NCBI GenBank assembly: GCA_002482645.1
Contig: DLGJ01000015.1
Coordinates: forward strand, 27,211-91,210
Direction: 5' to 3'
From: Hyphomicrobiaceae bacterium UBA7697
Lineage (GTDB): Bacteria; Pseudomonadota; Alphaproteobacteria; Rhizobiales; Methyloligellaceae
DNA length: 64,000 nt
The position numbers were made by a program, and so were the translations under genes. Below, in pieces: positions 37,359 through 45,359 of this stretch (position 1 is its first letter; each line of letters starts with the position of its first letter). The notes beneath the pieces were generated by a model. The model saw nothing but the letters and a program-made list of their open reading frames with translations. It ran no database searches and had not been told where the DNA came from.

Positions 37359-37892
37359 GACACTTGCTTCCCACCCGATGCTTGCCGCCGCGACCGCTCT
37401 TGGAAGGCGCAACCATCTTTGGTTTCGTCAGTGGACGCAGTGGAAACCCAGAACCCCCTGACGATACATGGGTCGTCGTTTGGGTTCATTGGTGCTGTGG
37501 ATGTCGTGGGGTGCACCGGCGGCGCAATCTCGGAAAAAGCAGCGAGAAACTCCGCAATCAGCTGCTGGCTACCATTCTCGCTTACGACACTCAGAAAATA
37601 TTCTAGCTGAAGTTCACGCGGCGTTCGGCCCGCCATATCCAATGGGCGTGACATTTGACGCAACTCCCTACCCAACTGTACGCCATGACGACCATCAATG
37701 CTTACGCTTCCGACCCAATGCTGCAATCTTAAGCAACTCCCAAGCCTATCGCTAGCCTTTTAATTTTTTGTGACGAATGTGTGGCGATTCCAAATAAAGT
37801 CCGTGTACGTTCGCTGCAAAGATGGCAAAGCTGGTACTTCTCGAAGGCGGCTTGAAGGCAGCGAAGGAATTCGATCCCCTTATGGGTTGGAT
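37359..37892. other. 534-bp stretch without a supported gene
   Basis: A minus-strand frame at 37268-37726 (152 codons) looks protein-like for its first 70 residues (RELQLEYFLSVVSENGSQQL) and low-complexity afterwards, and it overlaps the end of the preceding + strand gene. It may be a remnant. Nothing else is seen. Confidence 0.3.
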
Positions 37893-38294
37893 TTACCGGC
37901 CGCGACGCTGTAGGCGGAGCTTTTGCTCCCAAACGCGCAATCGCAAAAGCATTGCGGTGCCGGTTTTGGCGGTTACGCCCAATATCTTTGCCGCTTTATA
38001 GGAGCTCAGGGACGGCCCCAGCGCACGGCTGAGCATGATGAGCTGCAGCCATTTGTGCATAGGGACCTTGCTGTCCTGAAAGATCGTTCCGAGCTTGACC
38101 GTGAAGGGGCGCCGGCAGTCATAGCACTTATACGTATGGATGCGGGTGCTCTCCCCGGTCAGACGCCCTATGCGGCGGCTGCCTCCGCAATGGGGACAGA
38201 CCGGACCGTCCGGCCAGATTTGTCGCTCGACAAATTCGTAGGCCGCCTCTTCGTCACGAAACGTGCCGAAGTCCAGTGTCTCTCGCCGCTTCAT
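37893..38294 (-). pseudogene. truncated IS1595-family transposase (N-terminal zinc-ribbon part)
   Basis: 133 residues from ATG 38294 (earlier Met at 38318). It has the IS1595/ISXO2 N-terminal zinc ribbon CPHCGGSRRIGRL and YKCYDCRRPFTVKLGTIF, followed by the helix-turn-helix-like VPMHKWLQLIMLSRAL, SSYKAAKILGVTAKTGTAML. The frame then ends after 20 basic residues. The catalytic DDE-like domain, about 150 further residues, is absent, and inverted repeats were not identified. It supports past transposition into this region. Confidence 0.75.
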
Positions 38295-38318
38295 GAGTGT
38301 GCCAGACGCCAGCGACAT

Positions 38319-38917
38319 CGCTCGCGATCCTCTAGCCGAGCCACCCGATGGACACGCCCGTAAGCTGTTCCTTCCAACAGACGTTGCCGTGAGCTACGAC
38401 GCCCCCGGAATTCTACAGCAGGCCCATTTTGGGCTCAACAGTAGAGTTGGGTACGCGTTGTATACATCGTGGTACGCTTAGTATTATTTTCACCCTTGGC
38501 GTTTGCGTTAGAGGTTTAGCGTAAACAACAAACCTGCTACGTCTTGAGTACGTATTATACAATATCCTATAACATATGCTGCATTACACCATAAGAACTG
38601 GGTACATATTATGTGCCCTTTGGTATGTATAAGAATATTGCGAAAATTTCTGTGCCTCTTCCTAATATAGGGACCTTGATCGGACCACGTTCCGGTCAAG
38701 AAGCCAGTGGAAGGAGGCGGATACCCAGAGGACTCGTCCCGCTACCACAAGCGGCAGATTGACGGTGCGTCTTGGCGTAAGCGAGCCGTTCCGCGATCGG
38801 GGCCGCAGATGATGATGAACCGAAACTGGATGTCATCGCATATGCGTTCCTCGCCGACGCAGAAGATCAGCGAGATTCTCAGCCGCGATGCGTCCCTGTA
38901 AGGCCAAGGAGACCATC
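38319..38917 (+). promoter_or_regulatory. AT-rich spacer with candidate promoter for the secretion cassette
   Basis: About 600 bp without a convincing gene. Composition from 38,440 to 38,690 is clearly more AT-rich than the flanks. A sigma70-like pair is TTGAGT at 38544-38549 and TATAAC at 38568-38573 (18-bp spacing). A short frame ending at 38901, just before the next ribosome site, might encode a 30-residue leader but is not supported otherwise. Confidence 0.45.
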
Positions 38918-39793
38918 ATGGGCTTACGTGACTACGACCCCAGACATAAAAACGACCCTGATCAGGACCAGGATCAGAAGCAAGATCAGGATCAGAAGCA
39001 AGATCAGGACCAGAAGCAAGATCAGCTTCAGGGCCAGGCACAAGGCCAAGCTCAGGGCCAGGCTCAGCTAGCGGTCCAGGCTCTCTACCAGGAAAGCGAC
39101 AACAAGAACGACAACGATAACGACAACAAGAACGAGAATGAGAACAAGAACGAGGTAGAGAACAAGCTCGACAACGAGGTCGAGAACAAACTCGACAACG
39201 CGGTTGAGAACAAGGTCGATAACGAGGTCGACAACAAGGTCAGCAACGAAATCAAGAACGAAGTCGAGAACAAGGTCGACGTGGATGTCGACATTGACAT
39301 CGACCTCGATCTCGACAGCCTGCCGACCGACGACGACCTGATCGATATCGAGAACTTCAATGCGCAGGACAACGAAGGCATCGTCCAAGCTCTCGCCAAC
39401 GACGTATGGCAAGATGTCGCCGGCCCGGGCAACGACAACGCCTTCAATATCCAGCAAGTCAACTCGCTCGTCGACAACGACACGCTGGATCGCGCTGAAG
39501 TCAAGTATGACGCCGACGAAGTCGACGGCAAGATGGACGACAAGTTCGACGATGGAAACATCGGCGCAGGTTCGTTCATTCAGCAAGCCTTTGCCGATGG
39601 CGGCGAAGCCAAGATGGACGACGCCATGGCCGAGACCGAGATCGGCAACATCAGCGGTACCGGCAACGCGACCGCCGATGCGATCGTTAATCAGGAAGCG
39701 TTCACCCAGAACATCGTTCAGGGTGCCAACATCCAGTTCAACTCAAATGAGATCTCGGTTGTTGGTGACGACGCGACTGATGCGATCCTTTAA
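38918..39793 (+). CDS. low-complexity D/Q/N/K repeat protein, probable type I secretion substrate
   Basis: 291 residues from ATG 38918 with AAGGA 8 nt upstream; an in-frame ATG at 38888 lacks a site. Order of segments: a short head (MGLRDYDPRHK); three DQDQKQ units; three QGQA units; a spacer LAVQALYQESD; an Asn-Asp/Asn-Glu stretch; four 8-residue units N-[EA]-V-[ED]-N-K-[LV]-[DS]; an alternating DVDVDIDIDLDLD strand; then a non-repetitive acidic part with IQQVNSLVDNDTLDRAEVKY and a C-terminus ending EISVVGDDATDAIL. It has no signal peptide. It is followed by a terminator and then by the exporter genes. Function is unknown. The pattern Q-x-N-x-x-x-DND recurs in the next protein. Confidence 0.8.
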   Translation: MGLRDYDPRHKNDPDQDQDQKQDQDQKQDQDQKQDQLQGQAQGQAQGQAQLAVQALYQESDNKNDNDNDNKNENENKNEVENKLDNEVENKLDNAVENKVDNEVDNKVSNEIKNEVENKVDVDVDIDIDLDLDSLPTDDDLIDIENFNAQDNEGIVQALANDVWQDVAGPGNDNAFNIQQVNSLVDNDTLDRAEVKYDADEVDGKMDDKFDDGNIGAGSFIQQAFADGGEAKMDDAMAETEIGNISGTGNATADAIVNQEAFTQNIVQGANIQFNSNEISVVGDDATDAIL

Positions 39794-39804
39794 CCCAGCC
39801 AAAA

Positions 39805-39831
39805 AGCCCGCGCGGACCCTCCGCGCGGGCT
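39805..39831 (+). terminator. intrinsic terminator between the repeat-protein gene and the next gene
   Basis: Perfect 11-bp stem AGCCCGCGCGG/CCGCGCGGGCT around ACCCT, 11 bp after the stop and followed by GCTCTTTCT. Readthrough would make the downstream exporter genes less expressed than the first gene. Confidence 0.85.
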
Positions 39832-39921
39832 GCTCTTTCTCAAATAAGAACGAAATTAGCAGGGAGACTTGGATAGAGGCGCCAAGAGCTGGACCAAGAG
39901 AAGTTTGGCGTGGAGGCATCG

Positions 39922-41928
39922 ATGGGCACCGGAGTTGCCGAGATCATCCGTCTGTTCGCAGGGCACTTCCACCTCAGCAATGAGTCGGGGCGCATGCGCC
40001 AGAGCTACGATGAGTTCATGGCCCATCGGGAACGCGACGATTTCGACCCAGGCAAGCATTCCCCCGCTCACAAATCGCCAAATCTAGACGAATTCGATAC
40101 CGCGTCCCGATTCGTCGACCCGCAGTCCCCGGCACCCGGCCTGATCGGCTATGGTCCGGCGTCGGCAACCCCATTCCATTCAGGGCCGCGCCCTCCGGAC
40201 ATCAATCCGATTGTCGACGAAAAGCTTCCGGACGACCTTCCACCACCGGGCGCTCCCTTCCTGCTCGTTGCTCCCAGCCTGCTGCAGATCGTAACCGTCA
40301 TTTCAAACGTACCGGACGAAGCCGCGATCCATGTCACATACGATACAGGCGGCGATCAGCACCTGATCCAAGTCCAACAGCTTAATGTCATGTGGGACAA
40401 TGACATTGCGATCTCCGAAGCGTGGTCGGTGGAGGCTCTCCAAGCACTGCAGTTTCGAGATATCGCGGAGACGCTTCAGGAACTCCATGACGAGGCGACG
40501 GCCGCGGTCCCTCCCGAGTTTTCCGATCTCGCCTTCAACACGGCGTCGCTCATATCGTTTGCCCGCGAATACGACGCCGCATGGGAAGCCTCGGGCGAAA
40601 CCACCAGAAGCGACGTCGAGCCTGGCGTCTACCTAAATGGCGAGCTTCAACCCGAAGGCACCGAGTTGCCCGTATTTCCGGTCGCGATCGGCTCCGAGGA
40701 GGAGTCTGAAAATCCATACCCGACGGACGTTCCCGCGCAGATCGTAACGGCAGGCTCCAACCTCGCCGCAAATGTCGCGGGCATCTTCGATATCAATCAT
40801 GCGATCGGCACCCTCGTCGTCGTCGGCGATTACTTTCGGACCGACGCTATCGTCCAGCTCAATCTCTATGTCGACGACGACGACATCACATACGCTGGCG
40901 ATGGCATTTTCCAGATCGAGGGTGGCGGCAACGAGGCCTTCAACATCGCGACCTTTCTCGACACGGACGCAGGAGTTCCAAGCTTTGCGGGAAGTAATAT
41001 TTTTCCCGGAATCGACTGGCACGTCGATGTGCTTGACGGCGACTTGTATGACGTCAGCGTTGTAACGCAGAAGAACTGGCTATACGACAACGACATTTCC
41101 GTTCAGGACGCCTACTTGGCCAACTATCAGCTCTTGATGGGGGCCAACGAGCAAGGCAACTTCGCCGAAATAATAACGATAGACGGAGACTACGATCTGG
41201 TCATCGTCCTCGGCGACTACCACGAGATCAACTTTATCTATCAGAAGAACGTCCTGCTCGATCCCGACACACTCAAGGTGCTCGGCTACGACGCCTCCTT
41301 CCCGGAAGGCGACGGTCTGTCGGATCCATCCATAACGGCCGGCGCGAACTGGCTTCAGAACGAAGCGTTGATCGAGCAATGGGGAACGCAGGCCTATCAA
41401 GCGCTCACACCGGAATGGGAGGCCTTGATTGCGCAGCTTAAAAGTGGCGATACCGAACTGGATCCTTCGGCAGGAATCGGCATTCCGAACTTCAACGACC
41501 CCGAGTTCAACATCCTGTTGATTACGGGCAATGTCTACGACGTCAACGCCATCGAGCAGGAAAACGTCGTTGCCGATGCCGATGTCGCGCTTCAAGTGTT
41601 GCCCGCCGCGGCCGCGGCCGCCGATCCGGTCATGCAGGTGGCATCCACCGGCGAGAACGCACTCGGGAACTTCGCCACCATCGTCCACACCGGCCCTGCA
41701 GCGGACTACTACATCGGCGGCGACCTCTATGAGGACGAGCTGCTCATCCAAACCGAATTGGTCGCGACCGATGACGACACGGTAAAGGAGTCGGATCCGG
41801 ACGTCTTGGCGAACGAGCTCGTTGCCTTTGCCTCGCTCCCCGAGGGAGACGGTCAGGATGAGGACGCCGTTGCGGTCCCCGTTCACGACTCCGGCCATGC
41901 TGACGTACTCGGCAATGTCCTCACCTAG
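39922..41928 (+). CDS. large acidic repeat protein, probable type I secretion substrate
   Basis: 668 residues from ATG 39922 with GGAGG about 5 nt upstream; the GTG at 39910 is part of that site. No signal peptide. I see six degenerate copies of one unit ending in [hydrophobic]-x-Q-x-N-[V/L/W]-x-x-D-x-D: IQVQQLNVMWDNDIAI, AIVQLNLYVDDDDITY, SVVTQKNWLYDNDISV, NFIYQKNVLLDPDTL, AIEQENVVADADVAL and LLIQTELVATDDDTV, each preceded by a G-[D/N]-x-Y-[D/E]-x-[N/V] turn (GDLYDVS, GDYHEIN, GNVYDVN, GGDLYED). Calcium-binding GG-repeats of RTX proteins are absent. The gene is the second of the cassette, 26 bp before the ABC exporter. Function is unknown; a secreted surface or matrix protein is inferred. 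Confidence 0.8.
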   Translation: MGTGVAEIIRLFAGHFHLSNESGRMRQSYDEFMAHRERDDFDPGKHSPAHKSPNLDEFDTASRFVDPQSPAPGLIGYGPASATPFHSGPRPPDINPIVDEKLPDDLPPPGAPFLLVAPSLLQIVTVISNVPDEAAIHVTYDTGGDQHLIQVQQLNVMWDNDIAISEAWSVEALQALQFRDIAETLQELHDEATAAVPPEFSDLAFNTASLISFAREYDAAWEASGETTRSDVEPGVYLNGELQPEGTELPVFPVAIGSEEESENPYPTDVPAQIVTAGSNLAANVAGIFDINHAIGTLVVVGDYFRTDAIVQLNLYVDDDDITYAGDGIFQIEGGGNEAFNIATFLDTDAGVPSFAGSNIFPGIDWHVDVLDGDLYDVSVVTQKNWLYDNDISVQDAYLANYQLLMGANEQGNFAEIITIDGDYDLVIVLGDYHEINFIYQKNVLLDPDTLKVLGYDASFPEGDGLSDPSITAGANWLQNEALIEQWGTQAYQALTPEWEALIAQLKSGDTELDPSAGIGIPNFNDPEFNILLITGNVYDVNAIEQENVVADADVALQVLPAAAAAADPVMQVASTGENALGNFATIVHTGPAADYYIGGDLYEDELLIQTELVATDDDTVKESDPDVLANELVAFASLPEGDGQDEDAVAVPVHDSGHADVLGNVLT

Positions 41929-41954
41929 AATACGATCAGGGGCGCACCTCCAAC

Positions 41955-43973
41955 ATGGCCGACAATAACCGAAATCCGCTTCACAACGGCAGGACGAACG
42001 GAGCCGGCGCCGACAGCCCCAACGGTTCCGGTTCCGTGTCCACCGAAGCCGGAGAGGAAGCCGCAAGCAGATCGAACCACGGCAGCGGCACGGCGCTCGG
42101 CAATATCTTTGACGGCATCAAGAACGGCGCGCGCGCCAATGGTGCCAACGGTCATGGTGCCAACGGTCACGGCGCAAATGGAAGCGCTCCGATCGGCGGA
42201 CGCGTCTCCAGTTTGGATTTCCGGGGAGTCCTCACCAAGGGCCTCGCCAGTTGCCGGCGCAACCTCGCGACCGTCGCCGTGTTCTCCTTCGTCGTGAACC
42301 TGCTTGTGCTGTCCATTCCGATTTATCTCTTCAACATCTCCGACCGCGTACTCACGAGCCAAAGCATGGACACGCTCGTCATGCTGACGATCGTCGTCGT
42401 CGGGGCGATCGGCGCGCATGTCCTGCTGGACCTGGCGCGGAGGACCATCCTCATGCGCGTCGCGGTCGATCTGGAGAGCAATCTCGGCGCGCCGGTCTTG
42501 AGCGCGGCGGCCCGATCGTCGCAAAACGGTTCCAGCCGCGAGTTTCAAATTCTGTCGGAACTCCAACACTTGCGTAGCTTCATAACCGGACCGGTGCTCC
42601 TCACCATGCTCGACATGCCGGTGGTGCCGATCTATCTCGTCGTGGTCTTTCTCGTTCATCCCCACCTCGGTTTCATCGTGCTGGCGACCGGCACCGTGCT
42701 GCTGATACTTGCGCTCCTGAACCAGAAGCTCACGGCCGTACATTTCGGTCGCGCGAACGCCTTCGGCACACGGGCCAACCTGCAAGCGGACGCCATGGCG
42801 CGGAACGCGCAGGTGATGAACGCCATGGGCATGGTGCCGGAAGGCGTCTTGATATGGGGCGGCGAGACGGCGGAGTCCTTGAAGTCTCAGGTGTCCGCGC
42901 AGGATCGCAACATCTGGCTGACAGCCCTGTCCAAGTTCGTCCGGCTCTGTACGCAGATCGCGATCCTCGGCTGGGGCGCTTACCTCGCGACGCACGGGCA
43001 TTTGACCGGCGGCATGATCATCGCGGCGTCGATCGTCGGCAGCCGCGCGCTCTCGCCGATCGAAGGCACGATCGAAGGCTGGCGCAGTTTCGTTCAGGCA
43101 CGGTCCGCCTTCGCCCGGGTGAAAAAACTGCTGCAATCCTCGCCGTTGAACTTCGATAGGCTGCGCCTGCCGCGCCCCAAGGGCCATCTCATGGTGGATC
43201 GCATCCTCTACGTGCCGCAGCCCGCGAAGAAGGTCATCCTGAACGGTGTTTCGTTCGAACTGCAACCCGGCGAGTCTCTTGGAATTGTCGGCGCGTCCGG
43301 AACCGGAAAGTCGACCTTGGGAAAGATGCTCGTCGGCTCGATCTTTCCCACGGCGGGTAACGTCCGCCTCGACATGATGGATCTACGCAACTGGGATCCG
43401 CGGCAACTCGGCGAGAACGTCGGGTATCTGCCGCAAGACGTCCAACTTTTCCCCGCGTCCATAAAAGAAAACATCGCCCGCATGCGTAGAGACGCGAGCG
43501 ATGAATCCATCTTCGATGCCGCGGAGATGGCGGACGTTCACAGCATGGTATCGGAGTTCGCTCAAGGGTACGAAACGCAAGTTTCCATGGATGGAACGCC
43601 GCTTTCGGGCGGCCAGAAACAGCGTATCGGTCTTGCCCGCGCCTTCTTCGGAGATCCGCAACTCGTCGTACTGGACGAGCCGAACTCCAATCTCGATCCG
43701 CCGGGAGAACGTGCGCTGGCGCGCGCTCTGGGGCTGGCGAAGGAGAAGCAGATCACGGTGATCGCGATCACCCAGCGGCCGTCGCTGCTGAGAAGCGTCG
43801 ACAAGATCCTGATCCTCAACAAAGGAACGGTTCAGGCGCTCGGCGATCGCGCCGATATCATTCCGCTGCTCACGGCGCGCAAGGAGCTCGCAACGCAAAA
43901 GGCCGCCGCCAATGGCGGCGAGGCGGACTATCAGGCCGAGGAACTAGACGACCTGGACCGCCAAGGCGATTAG
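41955..43973 (+). CDS. type I secretion ABC permease/ATPase (PrtD family)
   Basis: 672 residues. The first 90 are low-complexity, with three tandem NGANGHG-type units (about 58-72). The transmembrane domain begins near residue 105 (VAVFSFVVNLLVLSIPIYLFN) and the nucleotide-binding domain has Walker A GASGTGKST at about 445-453, the signature LSGGQKQRIGLARA and Walker B LVVLDEPNSNLD. No N-terminal C39-like domain is seen, as expected for the PrtD/AprD group. It would form the inner-membrane part of a tunnel to an unlinked outer-membrane TolC. The substrates are probably the two repeat proteins upstream. Confidence 0.93.
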   Translation: MADNNRNPLHNGRTNGAGADSPNGSGSVSTEAGEEAASRSNHGSGTALGNIFDGIKNGARANGANGHGANGHGANGSAPIGGRVSSLDFRGVLTKGLASCRRNLATVAVFSFVVNLLVLSIPIYLFNISDRVLTSQSMDTLVMLTIVVVGAIGAHVLLDLARRTILMRVAVDLESNLGAPVLSAAARSSQNGSSREFQILSELQHLRSFITGPVLLTMLDMPVVPIYLVVVFLVHPHLGFIVLATGTVLLILALLNQKLTAVHFGRANAFGTRANLQADAMARNAQVMNAMGMVPEGVLIWGGETAESLKSQVSAQDRNIWLTALSKFVRLCTQIAILGWGAYLATHGHLTGGMIIAASIVGSRALSPIEGTIEGWRSFVQARSAFARVKKLLQSSPLNFDRLRLPRPKGHLMVDRILYVPQPAKKVILNGVSFELQPGESLGIVGASGTGKSTLGKMLVGSIFPTAGNVRLDMMDLRNWDPRQLGENVGYLPQDVQLFPASIKENIARMRRDASDESIFDAAEMADVHSMVSEFAQGYETQVSMDGTPLSGGQKQRIGLARAFFGDPQLVVLDEPNSNLDPPGERALARALGLAKEKQITVIAITQRPSLLRSVDKILILNKGTVQALGDRADIIPLLTARKELATQKAAANGGEADYQAEELDDLDRQGD

Positions 43974-43983
43974 GAGTGCTGAG

Positions 43984-45324
43984 ATGAGTCAGGGACCGGC
44001 TCCCCAAGAATGGCATGCGGGCATTCCCCGTTCGACGCGCACCGCGACGATATTTGGCTTTTTGGTCATGGCCGCATTCTTGCTCGGCTTTGGGTCGTGG
44101 GCATCCACGGCCCCCATCGCCGGCGCGATCATTGCCGGCGGTTCCTTCGTCGCAACCGGTGAAAACAAGATCATTCAGCATCTGGAAGGCGGCGTAATCA
44201 AAGAGATCCGCGTTCGCGAAGGCGACGTCGTCGAGAAGGGCGATGTTCTCATTGACCTGGACGAAAGGGAGCCGCGGACGGAGTTGCGCCGCTTGGAATT
44301 GCGCAAGGCCCGCGCCGTGGCCCAGGAAGCACGCCTGACCGCGGAAATGAACGAACAGGATGATGTGACGTTCCCGCGAGAACTCGCCGGTCGCGAATTC
44401 GATCCGGACATCTCGGAAATACTGGAACGCGAACGCCAAGCCCTGACGGCAAGACGCAATGCCGTCAAAACCGAAATCGCAACGCTCATGGAAGGCGTCG
44501 ACGCCTTGGATCAACGGGTCGAAGGCGGAAAGCTCCAACTCGCCGCGGTCCAGCAGCAGTTGGCCTATGTTGAGGAAGAACTCGATGGAAAGCGGACCTT
44601 GCTCAAGAAGGGGCTCATCCGCAAACCGGAAGTTCTGTCGTTGGAGCGCGCCAAAGCGAACCTCTCGGGTGAGATCGGCAGGCTCAATGGAGAGATTGGC
44701 GACGCACGCGAAAGAATCGCACGCATCATGGAGCAGGTGACCGGCGTCCGAAACAATACCGTCAAGGCCGCGGTGGAGGAGATGCACAAAGTCTCCGCCG
44801 AACTCAAGGACGTACGCGAACTCATAAACGCGGCGAAGGCCGTCGTCGAGCGGGTCAGCATCACCGCGCCGGTCAAGGGTATCGTCGTGAAGCTCCAATA
44901 CCACACGCCCGGCGGCGTCATCGAGCCGGGCAAGCCGATCATGGAAATACTTCCCGTTCAAGCGGAGCTGCTGATCGAGGCGCAAGTCAGACCCCGGGAC
45001 ATCGACGTCGTCAAACGCGGCCAGCACGCCATGGTTCGGCTCTCCGCTCTCAATCGTCGTATCACGCCAATGATCCCCGGCGAGGTCGTGTACGTCTCCG
45101 CGGATTCCTTGGTGTCGGGGAAGCAGGAAGCACAGCAAAGTCCCAGCGACGTCTATATCGCACGCATCAGGTTGAATCTGATCGAGGCATCGAAACTGCC
45201 GGACTTCGCGCCCACACCCGGAATGCCAGTCGAGGTCTATATCAAGACCGCAGACCGGACCTTCCTCGAATATCTCTTCAAGCCTATCGAGGATAGCATG
45301 TCTCGAGCGTTCCGTGAGTTGTGA
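43984..45324 (+). CDS. HlyD/PrtE-family periplasmic adaptor
   Basis: 446 residues, 11 bp after the ABC gene. One N-terminal transmembrane helix (about residues 22-42, ATIFGFLVMAAFLLGFGSW), a lipoyl half-motif (KIIQHLEGGVIKEIRVREGD), a long coiled coil (about 95-290) and the second lipoyl/beta-barrel part (VSITAPVKGIVVKLQYHTPG, GGVIEPGKPIMEILP). It bridges the exporter and TolC. The end is close to the convergent GNAT-TPR gene. Confidence 0.95.
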   Translation: MSQGPAPQEWHAGIPRSTRTATIFGFLVMAAFLLGFGSWASTAPIAGAIIAGGSFVATGENKIIQHLEGGVIKEIRVREGDVVEKGDVLIDLDEREPRTELRRLELRKARAVAQEARLTAEMNEQDDVTFPRELAGREFDPDISEILERERQALTARRNAVKTEIATLMEGVDALDQRVEGGKLQLAAVQQQLAYVEEELDGKRTLLKKGLIRKPEVLSLERAKANLSGEIGRLNGEIGDARERIARIMEQVTGVRNNTVKAAVEEMHKVSAELKDVRELINAAKAVVERVSITAPVKGIVVKLQYHTPGGVIEPGKPIMEILPVQAELLIEAQVRPRDIDVVKRGQHAMVRLSALNRRITPMIPGEVVYVSADSLVSGKQEAQQSPSDVYIARIRLNLIEASKLPDFAPTPGMPVEVYIKTADRTFLEYLFKPIEDSMSRAFREL

Positions 45325-45359
45325 CGCGTTGACGTTCTCGCGGCGCCGGCGCCGGCCGT

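Noticed and set aside
38707..38901. 64-codon frame before the repeat-protein gene
   Set aside because: It ends just before the next ribosome site and could be a leader, but composition and lack of a clear start do not support a gene.
38940..39080. Regular 18-bp and 12-bp repeats, possibly CRISPR
   Set aside because: Units are contiguous without spacers and are read through in one frame as DQDQKQ and QGQA; no cas genes are present.
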